In this document: one piece after another, positions 54,589 through 62,938 of the stretch | Layout: each line of letters opens with the position of its first letter | Position numbering within the stretch: the first letter of the stretch is position 1 | Assembly (NCBI RefSeq): GCF_900105075.1 | Contig: NZ_FNSK01000004.1 | Location: forward strand, 1-64,000 | Origin: Rhodobacter sp. 24-YEA-8 | GTDB taxonomy: Bacteria > Pseudomonadota > Alphaproteobacteria > Rhodobacterales > Rhodobacteraceae | DNA length: 64,000 nucleotides | Direction of reading: 5' to 3' | Notes under the pieces: generated by a model | The model's input: the letters and a program-made list of their open reading frames with translations, nothing else | The model's database searches: none | Told to the model about the DNA's origin: nothing | Position numbers and translations under genes: made by a program

Positions 54589-55401
54589 ATGCGCGCGGCC
54601 CTTGCGGCGACGCTTTGTCTCTGGCTGACGGCGCCCGCCATGGCGCAGGTGGCCGATCTGGTGGACCGCGACGCCTTTCGTGTCTGCGCCGATCCGGCGA
54701 ATGTGCCGCTGTCATCAGAGGATGGCAGCGGTTTTGAAAACCGCATCGCAGAGCTCTTTGCCAAAGAACTGGATGTCCCGCTGCAATACACCTGGTTTCC
54801 CCAGGTGACCGGCTTTCTGCGCCAGACGCTCAGCATCGGAAAATGCGATGTGGTGATCGGCTTTGCGCAGGGTGATGAGATGGTGCTGAACACCAATCAT
54901 TATTACACCTCGACCCATGTTCTGGTGGTGCGCGCTGATGGCGATCTCGCCTCGGTCGAGAGGCTGACGGATCCGGCGCTGCAGGGCAAGCGCCTGGGGG
55001 TGGTGGCCGGGGCGCCGCCGACAACGCATGTCGCGCGGCTTGGCATGATGAAACTGGCGAAACCCTATGATCTGATGACCGACCGCCGCGTCGAGAACCC
55101 CGCCGGCGATATGCTGCGCGATGTTGAGGATGGCGTGACGGATGGCGCCCTTTTGTGGGGACCGATCGGCGGCCCGCTGGCAAAAGGCAATCCCAAGCTG
55201 AAAGTGATCCCGCTGTTGCAGGAAGAGGCCGCGCCGCGCCTGTTTTTCCGCATCACCATGGGCGTGCGGGCCGGCGAGCTGACCTGGAAACATGAGCTGA
55301 ACAGCCTGATCCGTCGCAACCAGGCCGGGATCGATGCCATCCTGCGAGAAGCCGGGGTGCCGCTGGTTGACGATTACGGCAAGGCGCTGAAGGCACCGTA
55401 A
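54589..55401 (+). CDS. xoxJ: XoxJ periplasmic binding-protein-like protein
   Basis: This 270-residue family 3 binding-protein-fold protein has a signal peptide ending AMAQ and a FRVCADPANVPLSSEDGSGF start that defines the MoxJ/XoxJ family, with GKCDVVIGFAQGDE in the first lobe. XoxJ is needed for XoxF activity and thought to help activate or mature the enzyme. The ATG lies one base past the xoxG stop. It ends 5 bases before the convergent propeller gene. Confidence 0.92.
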   Translation: MRAALAATLCLWLTAPAMAQVADLVDRDAFRVCADPANVPLSSEDGSGFENRIAELFAKELDVPLQYTWFPQVTGFLRQTLSIGKCDVVIGFAQGDEMVLNTNHYYTSTHVLVVRADGDLASVERLTDPALQGKRLGVVAGAPPTTHVARLGMMKLAKPYDLMTDRRVENPAGDMLRDVEDGVTDGALLWGPIGGPLAKGNPKLKVIPLLQEEAAPRLFFRITMGVRAGELTWKHELNSLIRRNQAGIDAILREAGVPLVDDYGKALKAP

Positions 55402-55406
55402 CCCTG

Positions 55407-56351
55407 TCAGGGTTTCGCCGCGATGAACCGGCCAAAAGCGCGCGGCCCGGCGGGCATTTCCAGGCTGTCGATCACCTCGAGGCTCTGGCTGTCAATCACC
55501 TGAACTGTGTCTGAAAACCAGTTTGCCACCAGAATACGGCTTTCATCGGCGGTGGCGGCGACGCCCTCGGGATAGTCATCGGTTGCAATGCTGGTCAGCA
55601 CCTCAAGCGAATCCGCATCAAAGACGGTCAGGCTCGCCTCATATTGATTGCTGACAAAGCCCTTCCCGGCGGCAAAGGCCACCGCATAGGGGCGCTCGCC
55701 GGTCGGGATGCGGGCGATGACCCTGGCGCTTGCAGAATCAATGACGCTGACCTGATCAGAGAGCACATCGGTCACGAATGCCCGCCCCTCATAAAGCGTC
55801 ACACCAAAGGGGTGATGACCTGTTGCGACCTCGCGCGCGCCATCAGCTCTGATCAGGGTCACGCTGTCCGCGTCGCGATTGGCCACCACGATCAGACCGG
55901 GCTCTGCGGTGACGCCCGAAGGCATCGCCCCGGTTCGCCAGCGGCCGAGCTCTCGCCCGCTTTCCGGGTCGATCTCGGCCACAAAACCGGTGATGACGCT
56001 GACCAGCGCTGTGCCGCTTTCGGGTCGTATCGCAATGCCGAAAACCCCGTCGGGCAGTGGCCAGACTGCGCGGGCAGTGCCGTTCAGGTCAAAGACATGC
56101 AGCGCCGCCGGATCGGTCGCGACCGCAAGGATCAGATCGCGGCCCGCATCCGTTGCCACGCCAGCGGGTTTACCCGGCAAGGGAAGGCTCGCCAGGATCT
56201 CAAGGCTTGCGGTGTCAACAAGTGTCAGGGCATCCGCGTTTTGCGAGGTGATTGCGGCCAGATCGGCCCGGGCTCCGGGTACCCCATAAAGGCAGGCCAG
56301 GCATAAGGCCGCCCCGAACAGGGGTGCCCTGCAGGCCTGACGCAGGCTCAT
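55407..56351 (-). CDS. Secreted YVTN beta-propeller protein
   Basis: The 314-residue precursor has a signal peptide (ending ARAD near residue 29) and about six or seven propeller repeats such as DALTLVDTASLEILASLPL, DQVSVIDSASARVIARIP and DTVQVIDSQSLEVIDSLE. It has no active-site motif. It overlaps the MxaD-like gene stop by 4 bases and faces xoxJ. Similar proteins accompany PQQ-dependent alcohol oxidation, with a proposed but unproven role in periplasmic assembly or ligand handling. Confidence 0.85.
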   Translation of the reverse strand: MSLRQACRAPLFGAALCLACLYGVPGARADLAAITSQNADALTLVDTASLEILASLPLPGKPAGVATDAGRDLILAVATDPAALHVFDLNGTARAVWPLPDGVFGIAIRPESGTALVSVITGFVAEIDPESGRELGRWRTGAMPSGVTAEPGLIVVANRDADSVTLIRADGAREVATGHHPFGVTLYEGRAFVTDVLSDQVSVIDSASARVIARIPTGERPYAVAFAAGKGFVSNQYEASLTVFDADSLEVLTSIATDDYPEGVAATADESRILVANWFSDTVQVIDSQSLEVIDSLEMPAGPRAFGRFIAAKP

Positions 56352-56875
56352 CCTGCCGCGCCGAACCGCACCAGCAGCGCGTCGACCATCTGCTGGCCGA
56401 GCGCCTCCACCGCGGCTGTCGACGCATCATCATTCAGATCCGCCGGCGGGTCGTTTTGCGGGAATGCGCGGTAGAAGGCCGATTTCAGCTCGACCCTGGC
56501 CTTGCCGCCTTCGTCTTTGATGGTGATATGCAGCGCGTAATTGGTGGCCTTGATGTAATCGAGATTATCCTCGGTCAGCCGGGTCGAGATCGCGAATTTC
56601 GCCGGGTCGATCTTCAGCAGCTCTTCATTGATCGAAACACCGTTGTCCAGCACCCGCACCCGGGTCGCGCCTTTTTCGGCACCCGTCGCCGTGATCGAGG
56701 TGACCGAGGGCAGCCAGGTCATGTCGCTGAAAGAACCGATCACCGCCCAGACCTCCTCCGGGCTGGCATTCAGCAGCACCGATTGTTCGGATTTCAGCCG
56801 CGACGGGCCATGGGCCTGTGCCATGCCCGCCAGCAGGGCAAGGCAGGCCGAAATCGCAATCATCAGTTTCTTCAT
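56348..56875 (-). CDS. Periplasmic SRPBCC protein, MxaD-like
   Basis: A 175-residue protein with a signal peptide ending MAQA near residue 21 and an SRPBCC fold (SVLLNASPEEVWAVIGSFS, then WLPSVTSITATG). MxaD of Methylorubrum is a periplasmic protein of this fold that speeds methanol dehydrogenase-cytochrome interaction. Linkage to xoxFGJ supports the same assignment. It is the first gene of a two-gene minus unit and shares a divergent, AT-rich promoter region with the binding-protein gene. Confidence 0.85.
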   Translation of the reverse strand: MKKLMIAISACLALLAGMAQAHGPSRLKSEQSVLLNASPEEVWAVIGSFSDMTWLPSVTSITATGAEKGATRVRVLDNGVSINEELLKIDPAKFAISTRLTEDNLDYIKATNYALHITIKDEGGKARVELKSAFYRAFPQNDPPADLNDDASTAAVEALGQQMVDALLVRFGAAG

Positions 56876-57001
56876 TTCCGCATACTCCCACAGGCGGCGC
56901 GCCGCGCTTTTGCCGCAGGATGCGACCTGAATTAAGTTACGGGCAAATCATCCAAAAGTATTATCTGCCCTAAAATCATTACCTTATTATTTTATTATAG
57001 A

Positions 57002-57017
57002 GACAAACTGCTTTGTC
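57002..57017. promoter_or_regulatory. Inverted repeat before the PQQ-associated ABC operon
   Basis: GACAAA and TTTGTC are perfect reverse complements with a 4-base spacer. They follow an AT-rich stretch (56940-57000) with TATTAT-type -10 sequences in the divergent gap, 42 bases before the start of the binding-protein gene. Confidence 0.45.
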
Positions 57018-57058
57018 ACCTGCCCTTGCCATGCCCAGGTAAGGCAAGGGAGAATGGC

Positions 57059-58252
57059 ATGATTAATCTGTCCCGGGCTGCATCCGGCCTTTTGTTTTCC
57101 GTCACGGCCCTCGCCGCACCGGGCGCCATGGCCGAAGAGACAACCGATTATCGCGTGGCGGTGATCCGGGTGGTGGCGCCGGGGCCAATGCCGATCTCAC
57201 GGCTTGATCTACCACCTGACGATCTGGGTTTCGCCGGGGCCGGCCTCGGGACTGCGGATAATGCCACCACCGGCGGGTTTCTCGGTCAGAGCTTCACCAC
57301 GGAAACAGTGCTTGCGACGCCAGAGACCGTAGAGGCAGAGATGCAAAAGCTGCTCGATGCCGGGATTCCCTATATCGTGACTTTGGCAGACGCGGCTACG
57401 ACGGTGCGGCTCGCCGATATGGCGGGCGACCAGGCGCTGGTCATCAATGCGGCCTCCACCGATGACGCGTTGCGGGGCAAAGATTGCCGCGCAAATCTGC
57501 TGCATGTCGCGCCATCGGATGCGATGCTGACGGATGCTCTGGCACAATATCTGGTCTGGAAACGCTGGAATCGCTGGTTCCTGATCGAGGGCAACCACCC
57601 GGAGGACCAGGCGCTTGGCGCGGCCTATCGCAGGGCGGCCGAGAAATTCGGCGCGACCATCGTCGAAACCCGTATCTATGAAGATACCGGCGGCGCGCGC
57701 AGATCGGATTCCGGCCATGTGCAGGTACAGCGCCAGATGCCGGTCTTCACCCAGTCGGCCCCCGCGCATGACATCCTGGTCGCCGCCGATCACTCCGGCG
57801 TCTTTGCCGCATGGCTGCCCTATCACAGCTGGGATGCCAGCCCCGTCGCGGGCTCTGCCGGTCTGATGCCAGAAAGCTGGAGCCCGGCGCATGAGGCCTG
57901 GGGCGCCACCCAGTTTCAGAGCCGGTTCGAGAAACTGGCCGGCCGCCCGGCACGCGATGAGGATTATCAGGTCTGGATGGCGCTCCGGGTGATCGGCGAG
58001 GCCGCAACCCGCACCAAAGGCGGCGATTTCGACGTGATGCGCGCCTTCATCCTGTCGGACAAATTCGATCTGGCAGCGTTCAAGGGGCAAAAGCTGACCT
58101 TCCGCGACTGGGATGGGCAATTGCGCCAGCCGGTCTTGCTGGTGGCCGGCAATGTGGTCGCCTCGGTCAGCCCGCAGGAGGAATTCCTGCATCAGGTCAG
58201 CCAGCTCGACACCCTGGGCGTCGATCGCGCGGAAACCGAATGCAAACGATGA
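57059..58252 (+). CDS. PQQ-dependent alcohol catabolism-associated substrate-binding protein
   Basis: The 397-residue protein has a signal peptide ending AMAE near residue 26 and the type I (branched-chain-type) binding fold, seen in NAASTDDALRGKDCRANLLHV and WNRWFLIEGNHPEDQALG. It is the version that occurs next to quinoprotein alcohol dehydrogenases together with a propeller, ATPase and ABC-2 permease, not with LivH/LivM permeases. Ligand unknown. The start was set at the ATG behind AGGGAGA. It starts a seven-gene operon that runs to 62124. Confidence 0.88.
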   Translation: MINLSRAASGLLFSVTALAAPGAMAEETTDYRVAVIRVVAPGPMPISRLDLPPDDLGFAGAGLGTADNATTGGFLGQSFTTETVLATPETVEAEMQKLLDAGIPYIVTLADAATTVRLADMAGDQALVINAASTDDALRGKDCRANLLHVAPSDAMLTDALAQYLVWKRWNRWFLIEGNHPEDQALGAAYRRAAEKFGATIVETRIYEDTGGARRSDSGHVQVQRQMPVFTQSAPAHDILVAADHSGVFAAWLPYHSWDASPVAGSAGLMPESWSPAHEAWGATQFQSRFEKLAGRPARDEDYQVWMALRVIGEAATRTKGGDFDVMRAFILSDKFDLAAFKGQKLTFRDWDGQLRQPVLLVAGNVVASVSPQEEFLHQVSQLDTLGVDRAETECKR

Positions 58253-58266
58253 GGAGGAGGACGAGG

Positions 58267-59268
58267 ATGAGAAGATCTGTGACCAGGCCCGTGATGCAGC
58301 CCGTGATCAGGCTCGCGCTTGCCTGTTCGGTTGCCTTCCTTGCCGGCCCGGCCCTGGCCGACAAAATTTTCGTCTCCAATGAAAAGGGCAATACCGTCAC
58401 GGTTCTGGATTCGGCAACACTTGAGGTGATCCACACCATCACCGGCATGCAGCGCCCGCGCGGCATCACCGCCTCGCCCGATGGCAAACATATCTATGTC
58501 TGTGCCTCAGATGACAATCTGGTGCGGGTCTATGACAGCGCCACCTATGAAGAGCTGCCCTCGCTGCCCTCCGGCCCCGACCCCGAACTTTTCGTGCTCC
58601 ATCCCTCGGGCAATCCGCTGTTCATCGCCAATGAAGACGACAATATCGTCACCGTGGTCGATGTGGTGACCCGACAGGTGCTGGCCGAAGTGCCCGTGGG
58701 GGTGGAGCCGGAAGGGATGGGGGTCTCGCCCGATGGCAAGATCGTGGTGAACACTTCGGAAACCACGAATATGGCGCATATGATCGACACGACGACCTAT
58801 GAGATCGTCGCCAATGTACTGGTCGACAGCCGCCCGCGCTTTGCCGAATATACCCCGGACGGCAAAATCCTGTTTGTCACCGCCGAGATCGGCGGCACCG
58901 TTTCGGTGATCGATACTGCGACGAATGAGATCACCAGAACCATCACATTCGAGGTGGCCGGGATCCTGCCCGAGGCATTGCAGCCGGTAGGCCTGCGCGT
59001 CACCGCTGATGGGGCCAAGGCCTATGTCGCGCTTGGGCCGGCGAACCGGGTGGCGGTGGTGGATGTCGCAAGCCTCGAAGTGACAAATTACCTGCTGGTC
59101 GGGCAACGGGTCTGGCAGCTGGCTTTCTCGCCCGATGGCAAATTTCTCTACACCACCAACGGCAATTCCAACGACATCTCGGTGATTGATACCGCAACCG
59201 ATGAGGTGACGGTTTCGGTGCCGGTGGGCGAGCAGCCCTGGGGTGTGGTTGCGGTCAAAACGGAATGA
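58267..59268 (+). CDS. PQQ-dependent catabolism-associated beta-propeller protein
   Basis: This 333-residue secreted protein (signal peptide ending ALAD near residue 31) has seven repeats of the YVTN type, for example KGNTVTVLDSATLEVIHTI and NDISVIDTATDEVTVSVPV. The family name comes from consistent linkage with quinoprotein dehydrogenases. It follows the binding protein with a GAGGAGGA site before the chosen ATG. No catalytic residues are seen. It is a probable paralogue of the propeller at 55407. Confidence 0.88.
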   Translation: MRRSVTRPVMQPVIRLALACSVAFLAGPALADKIFVSNEKGNTVTVLDSATLEVIHTITGMQRPRGITASPDGKHIYVCASDDNLVRVYDSATYEELPSLPSGPDPELFVLHPSGNPLFIANEDDNIVTVVDVVTRQVLAEVPVGVEPEGMGVSPDGKIVVNTSETTNMAHMIDTTTYEIVANVLVDSRPRFAEYTPDGKILFVTAEIGGTVSVIDTATNEITRTITFEVAGILPEALQPVGLRVTADGAKAYVALGPANRVAVVDVASLEVTNYLLVGQRVWQLAFSPDGKFLYTTNGNSNDISVIDTATDEVTVSVPVGEQPWGVVAVKTE

Positions 59269-59278
59269 GGAGGATAGT

Positions 59279-59722
59279 ATGAAAGCGATTGCCATTGCCG
59301 CCACCCTCGCGCTGACCCTGACCGGCAGCGCCAGCCTTGCCCAGCAGTTCGATTACGGATTTGCCGGGCTGATGGGCAAGGCCAACCGCGTGACCCTGCC
59401 GGATCTGATGCTCGGCTCGGGCAAGCCCGTGCAGCCGGACGGGCCCGTCGATCTGAAATCGGGCACCTATTACAAGATGAACATCGTGGCCGATGGTTCT
59501 GCCGAGCTGGCTTTGTCGGGCGGCGACTTCTTTCGTTCGATCTGGATCAATGAGATCGTGATCAACAAAATCGAAATTCGCCCGATGGGCGTGCATTCGC
59601 TGGAATTCGACGCGGGCGGCACCGCCGAGATCAGCTTTATCGCGATCACCCCCGGCAGCTTTTCGCTGTCTATCCCCGGATCCTCGGGAGAAAGCCAGAA
59701 GGCCATTTTCAACATCCGCTGA
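59279..59722 (+). CDS. Small secreted beta-rich protein, cupredoxin-like (uncertain)
   Basis: A 147-residue precursor with a signal peptide ending SLAQ near residue 21. The mature protein has KSGTYYKMNIVADGSAELAL and a C-terminal part (SLEFDAGGTAEISFIAITPG) that resembles the cupredoxin-like beta-sandwich, but no Cys-His-Met copper set is visible. It starts 10 bases after the propeller gene, with GAGGA as ribosome site. Function unknown. Confidence 0.75.
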   Translation: MKAIAIAATLALTLTGSASLAQQFDYGFAGLMGKANRVTLPDLMLGSGKPVQPDGPVDLKSGTYYKMNIVADGSAELALSGGDFFRSIWINEIVINKIEIRPMGVHSLEFDAGGTAEISFIAITPGSFSLSIPGSSGESQKAIFNIR

Positions 59723-59736
59723 AAGGAGAACGACCC

Positions 59737-59994
59737 ATGAAAAAACTGCTGCTTGCCGCCATGATTGCCGGCTTTGCCATGCCCGCTCTCGCCGATGACC
59801 ACGACAAGGCCACCCCCGAACAGATTGCCAAAATCGACGAGGCCCTTGCCGCTGTCAGCTGCGAGGTGGATCCCGACAATATCGAGGTCGAGGAAGATGG
59901 CTCGTTTGACCTTGATGATGTGATCTGCGCCGATGGCCAGTATGATGTGAAACTGAACGCCGATTTCACCGAGAAAGAGCGCCGCAAGGAATGA
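59737..59994 (+). CDS. Small acidic secreted protein, PepSY-like, with an EF-hand-like loop
   Basis: An 85-residue precursor: signal peptide of about 19 residues (ALAD), then a very acidic mature part. The order CEVDPDNIEVEEDGSFDLDD then CADGQYDVKL looks like a PepSY-type beta-hairpin module with two cysteines that may bond. Within it, the 12 residues EVEEDGSFDLDD fit the EF-hand loop spacing (acidic at 1, 3, 5, glycine at 6, hydrophobic at 8, acidic at 9 and 12). Metal binding is therefore possible, and lanthanides are of interest so near xoxF. GAAAGGAG precedes the ATG; the stop overlaps the ATPase start. Confidence 0.8.
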   Translation: MKKLLLAAMIAGFAMPALADDHDKATPEQIAKIDEALAAVSCEVDPDNIEVEEDGSFDLDDVICADGQYDVKLNADFTEKERRKE

Positions 59995-60731
59995 GTGCAG
60001 ACCAGGGCAGCGCGCTGAGGGTCGCAGGGGTCAGCCATCGCTTCGGCGCAACAGAGGCCCTGCGCGATGTGTCCTTTCAGGTCAGGAAGGGCGAATTCTG
60101 CGCGCTGCTCGGGGTGAACGGAGCGGGCAAGACAACGCTCTTTTCGCTGATCACCAGGCTTTATGACAGCTCTTCGGGGCTGATCGGGGTTGCGGGCTAT
60201 GACGCCCGCCGCCAGCCGTCACAGGCCCTGGCGCGGCTTGGCGTGGTGTTCCAGAGCCGGGCGCTTGATGGTGACCTGACGCTGAGGCAGAACCTTGCCT
60301 ATCACGCGGCACTGCATGGCATGGGCGGCACCGCCGCGCGCCGCCGGATTGCCGAGGTAACCGGCCTGGTCGGGCTTTCGGGCAAAGAGGCTGACCGGGT
60401 CTCGACGCTGTCAGGGGGGCAGCTGCGCCGGGCAGAGGTCGCGCGCGCGCTTTTGCACCGGCCGGAACTGCTGTTGCTGGATGAGGCCACGGCGGGCCTT
60501 GATCTGCGGGCACGGGCGGAGCTGGTCGCACTTGTACGCCGCCTGATTGCGGAAGAAGGCGTGTCGACGCTTTGGGCCACCCATATTTTTGAGGAAATCG
60601 CGCCGGAGGATCATGTCGTCATCCTGCACAGAGGGGCGGTTCTGGCTGATGGGCGCGCCGCAGAGGTCGCCGCAGGCGTGACGCTTGCCGAGAGATTTCT
60701 GGATCTGACCGGCGCGGGGCGCGCAGCATGA
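59991..60731 (+). CDS. ABC transporter ATPase of the PQQ-associated system
   Basis: The 246-residue ATPase has Walker A GVNGAGKTTLF, signature LSGGQLRRAEVARALL and Walker B LLLDEATAGLDLRARAEL, followed by the H-loop ATHIFEE. This style (GLD after the Walker B) is typical for ABC-2 exporters, not for importers. It overlaps the small acidic gene and the permease gene by 4 bases each. Confidence 0.92.
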   Translation: MSADQGSALRVAGVSHRFGATEALRDVSFQVRKGEFCALLGVNGAGKTTLFSLITRLYDSSSGLIGVAGYDARRQPSQALARLGVVFQSRALDGDLTLRQNLAYHAALHGMGGTAARRRIAEVTGLVGLSGKEADRVSTLSGGQLRRAEVARALLHRPELLLLDEATAGLDLRARAELVALVRRLIAEEGVSTLWATHIFEEIAPEDHVVILHRGAVLADGRAAEVAAGVTLAERFLDLTGAGRAA

Positions 60732-61531
60732 AAGGCTGGTCCATTGCCTTTGCCGGCATCGCCAGACGCGAATTCCTGCGCTTCACCCGCCAGCGCGAGC
60801 GGTTCCTGGCCGCGCTGGTCAGACCGCTGGTCTGGCTGTTCATTTTTGCCGCCGGCTTCCGTTCGGTTCTGGGCCTTTCGATCACGCCGCCTTACCGCAC
60901 CTATGTGCTCTATGAGGTCTATGTGATCCCCGGGCTTTGCGGCATGATCCTCTTGTTTTCCGGCATGCAAAGCTCGCTTTCGATGGTCTATGACCGCGAA
61001 ACCGGGGCGATGCGCAGCCTCCTGGTCAGCCCCTATCCGCGTTGGTTCCTGCTTGGCGCCAAGCTGTTTTCAGCGGTGCTGGTCGCGGTTTTGCAAGCCT
61101 ATGCCTTTTTGCTGATCGCCTGGTTCTGGGGGGTTCGCCCGCCCTGGATCGGCTATCTGACGGTGCTGCCCGCACTGATCCTTGCCGGTCTGATGCTGGG
61201 TTCGCTGGGGCTGCTGATCTCATCGGCCATCCGCCAGCTTGAGAACTTTGCAGGTGTGATGAACTTCGTGATCTTCCCGATGTTCTTCGCCTCTTCCGCG
61301 CTTTACCCGCTGTGGCGGATGCGGGAATCAAGCGTGCTTCTGTATCACATCTGCGCCTGGAATCCCTTCACCCATTCGGTCGAGTTGATCCGCTTCGCGC
61401 TCTATGGCCAGATAGAGCCGCTGGCGCTGGCGGCCACCCTTGGCTGTCTGGTGGTTTTCTTCGGCGCCACCATTTTCATGTATGATCCGGCAAAGGGCCT
61501 CTGGCGCGGCCGGAAAGGAGGGGCGTCATGA
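60728..61531 (+). CDS. ABC-2 type permease (alcohol/PQQ-associated, PedC-like)
   Basis: This 267-residue membrane protein has six helices and the ABC-2 permease features FLRFTRQRERFLAALVRPL at the N-terminus, MQSSLSMVYDRETGAMRSLLVSP and YPLWRMRES. It belongs to the group found with PQQ-dependent alcohol oxidation genes. ABC-2 permeases usually export; the unusual pairing with a periplasmic binding protein is noted separately. It overlaps both neighbours. Confidence 0.9.
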   Translation: MKGWSIAFAGIARREFLRFTRQRERFLAALVRPLVWLFIFAAGFRSVLGLSITPPYRTYVLYEVYVIPGLCGMILLFSGMQSSLSMVYDRETGAMRSLLVSPYPRWFLLGAKLFSAVLVAVLQAYAFLLIAWFWGVRPPWIGYLTVLPALILAGLMLGSLGLLISSAIRQLENFAGVMNFVIFPMFFASSALYPLWRMRESSVLLYHICAWNPFTHSVELIRFALYGQIEPLALAATLGCLVVFFGATIFMYDPAKGLWRGRKGGAS

Positions 61532-62124
61532 TCCTTCGCAGTCTCTTGCTGGCCGCGCTGCTGCCGGGTTCCGCACTTGCTGCGGGCGAGGCCGATCCCG
61601 ACTGGCCCTGTATCCAGCGCCGCCAGCCGCAGCTTTCGCTTGGCCAGGTCTGGTCCGGGCCGCAACCGGACGAGGCGATCACTGCCCGCGCCGCCGAACC
61701 CGATATCCAGCGCGTCGCCTCGGTGCTGGCCTTGCGCCGCACAACACCCGAAGAGGCGGAGGCCCTGGTTGAGGCATTCGTCGCCGGGGGCAGCGATCCG
61801 GCCCGGCTGACCGCGCTTTATCTCGCCACCTTCGGGCATATCCAGCGCACCCGCGACCGGGTGATGGCCGGGATCACCCGCTACGCGCATAAACAGGCCG
61901 GTCTGGATGAACAGATCAAAGCCCGGCGGCATGAGTTCGAACAGCTCTCCGCAGCCGATTCGCCCGACTTCGACGCTATCGACAAGGCCGAGCAGGATAT
62001 CGACTGGTCGACCCGGATTTTCCAGGATCGCCAGCAGGCCCTGACCTATGTCTGCGAAACGCCGGTCATTCTGGAACAACGCGCCTTTGCCATTGGCCGT
62101 CTGATCGGCGGAAAACTGCAGTAA
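61528..62124 (+). CDS. Secreted protein of unknown function in the PQQ-associated ABC operon
   Basis: A 198-residue precursor with a signal peptide ending ALAA near residue 19. The mature part begins GEADPDWPCIQRRQPQLSLGQVW and is helical, with a coiled region (DEQIKARRHEFEQLSAAD). Two cysteines (WPCIQ and VCETP) may form a disulfide. It is the last gene of the operon; proteins of this kind recur beside these ABC-2 genes, but no function is known. Confidence 0.78.
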   Translation: MILRSLLLAALLPGSALAAGEADPDWPCIQRRQPQLSLGQVWSGPQPDEAITARAAEPDIQRVASVLALRRTTPEEAEALVEAFVAGGSDPARLTALYLATFGHIQRTRDRVMAGITRYAHKQAGLDEQIKARRHEFEQLSAADSPDFDAIDKAEQDIDWSTRIFQDRQQALTYVCETPVILEQRAFAIGRLIGGKLQ

Positions 62125-62178
62125 TGCGTCCTTATTGCACAGATTTGCGACCTGTCTGCAGTTAGGTCTCGATTCATA

Positions 62179-62202
62179 ATAAGAATGTTCTAAGCTTCTT
62201 AT
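62179..62202. promoter_or_regulatory. Perfect inverted repeat before flhR
   Basis: ATAAGAA and TTCTTAT are exact reverse complements with a 10-base spacer, 42 bases before the FlhR-like start and in an AT-rich gap. It is a candidate autoregulatory site for the response regulator. Confidence 0.5.
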
Positions 62203-62243
62203 GTCGTCTGCAGGGAGGTGCGGGCGTCAAAGGGGAGGGCAGA

Positions 62244-62936
62244 ATGGAACATCAGACCGTCAAAGCGGGGGATGTCGCCGCGCCATCGGCTTATAAGTCC
62301 GTCCGGGACGTGCTTATCGTCGAAGACCATCCTCTGATGGGCGAGGCGCTTTCGATGACATTGCAGGCGGCCTTTCGTCTGACCCGGGTGCGCTGTGTCG
62401 CGACCCTTGCGCTGGCCGAGGCAACTCTTCGCGCCGAGGGGATCCCCGATGCCGTCCTGCTGGATCTGAACCTGCCGGATGTGAAGGGCATCGAGGCGGT
62501 GATCAGCCTGAAATCGCAGCTGGGCAAGCGCCCGCTGACGGTTATTTCCGCCGAGGTACAGCCCGAAATGGTATCGTCGGTGATCGCCGCAGGCGCCTGC
62601 GGCTATATCTCAAAATGCCTGCCCCGCTCTGAGATGGTCGAGGCGTTCCGCCGGATGTGGGAAGGCGAAACCGTATTGCCCGAGGGATTTGCCGAAGAAG
62701 CGGGCAATGGCGATCTTGCCGCGCTGACCCATAATTTCAGCACCCTCACCCAGCAGCAGATGAATATTCTGCGGCTGATCTGCCAGGGGCGGCCGAACAA
62801 GATCATCAGCTATGAGCTTTCAATCGCGGAGGCGACGGTAAAGACCCATATCGCGGCGATTATGTCGAAGATCCATGCCAGCAACCGTACCCAGGTGGCG
62901 CTGCTGGCCAACAGGGTCCGCCTGTTCGGGCGCTGA
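62244..62936 (+). CDS. flhR: LuxR-type response regulator (FlhR-like)
   Basis: The 230-residue regulator has a receiver domain with Glu27-Asp28, the phosphorylated Asp74 in LLDLNLPD and Lys124, and a C-terminal LuxR/NarL helix-turn-helix (LTQQQMNILRLICQGRPNKIISYELSIAEATVKTH). Position next to the formaldehyde and xox genes and before a sensor gene matches Paracoccus flhR, which controls formaldehyde oxidation genes. GGAGGG stands upstream. Two bases separate it from the sensor start. Confidence 0.88.
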   Translation: MEHQTVKAGDVAAPSAYKSVRDVLIVEDHPLMGEALSMTLQAAFRLTRVRCVATLALAEATLRAEGIPDAVLLDLNLPDVKGIEAVISLKSQLGKRPLTVISAEVQPEMVSSVIAAGACGYISKCLPRSEMVEAFRRMWEGETVLPEGFAEEAGNGDLAALTHNFSTLTQQQMNILRLICQGRPNKIISYELSIAEATVKTHIAAIMSKIHASNRTQVALLANRVRLFGR

Positions 62937-62938
62937 GA

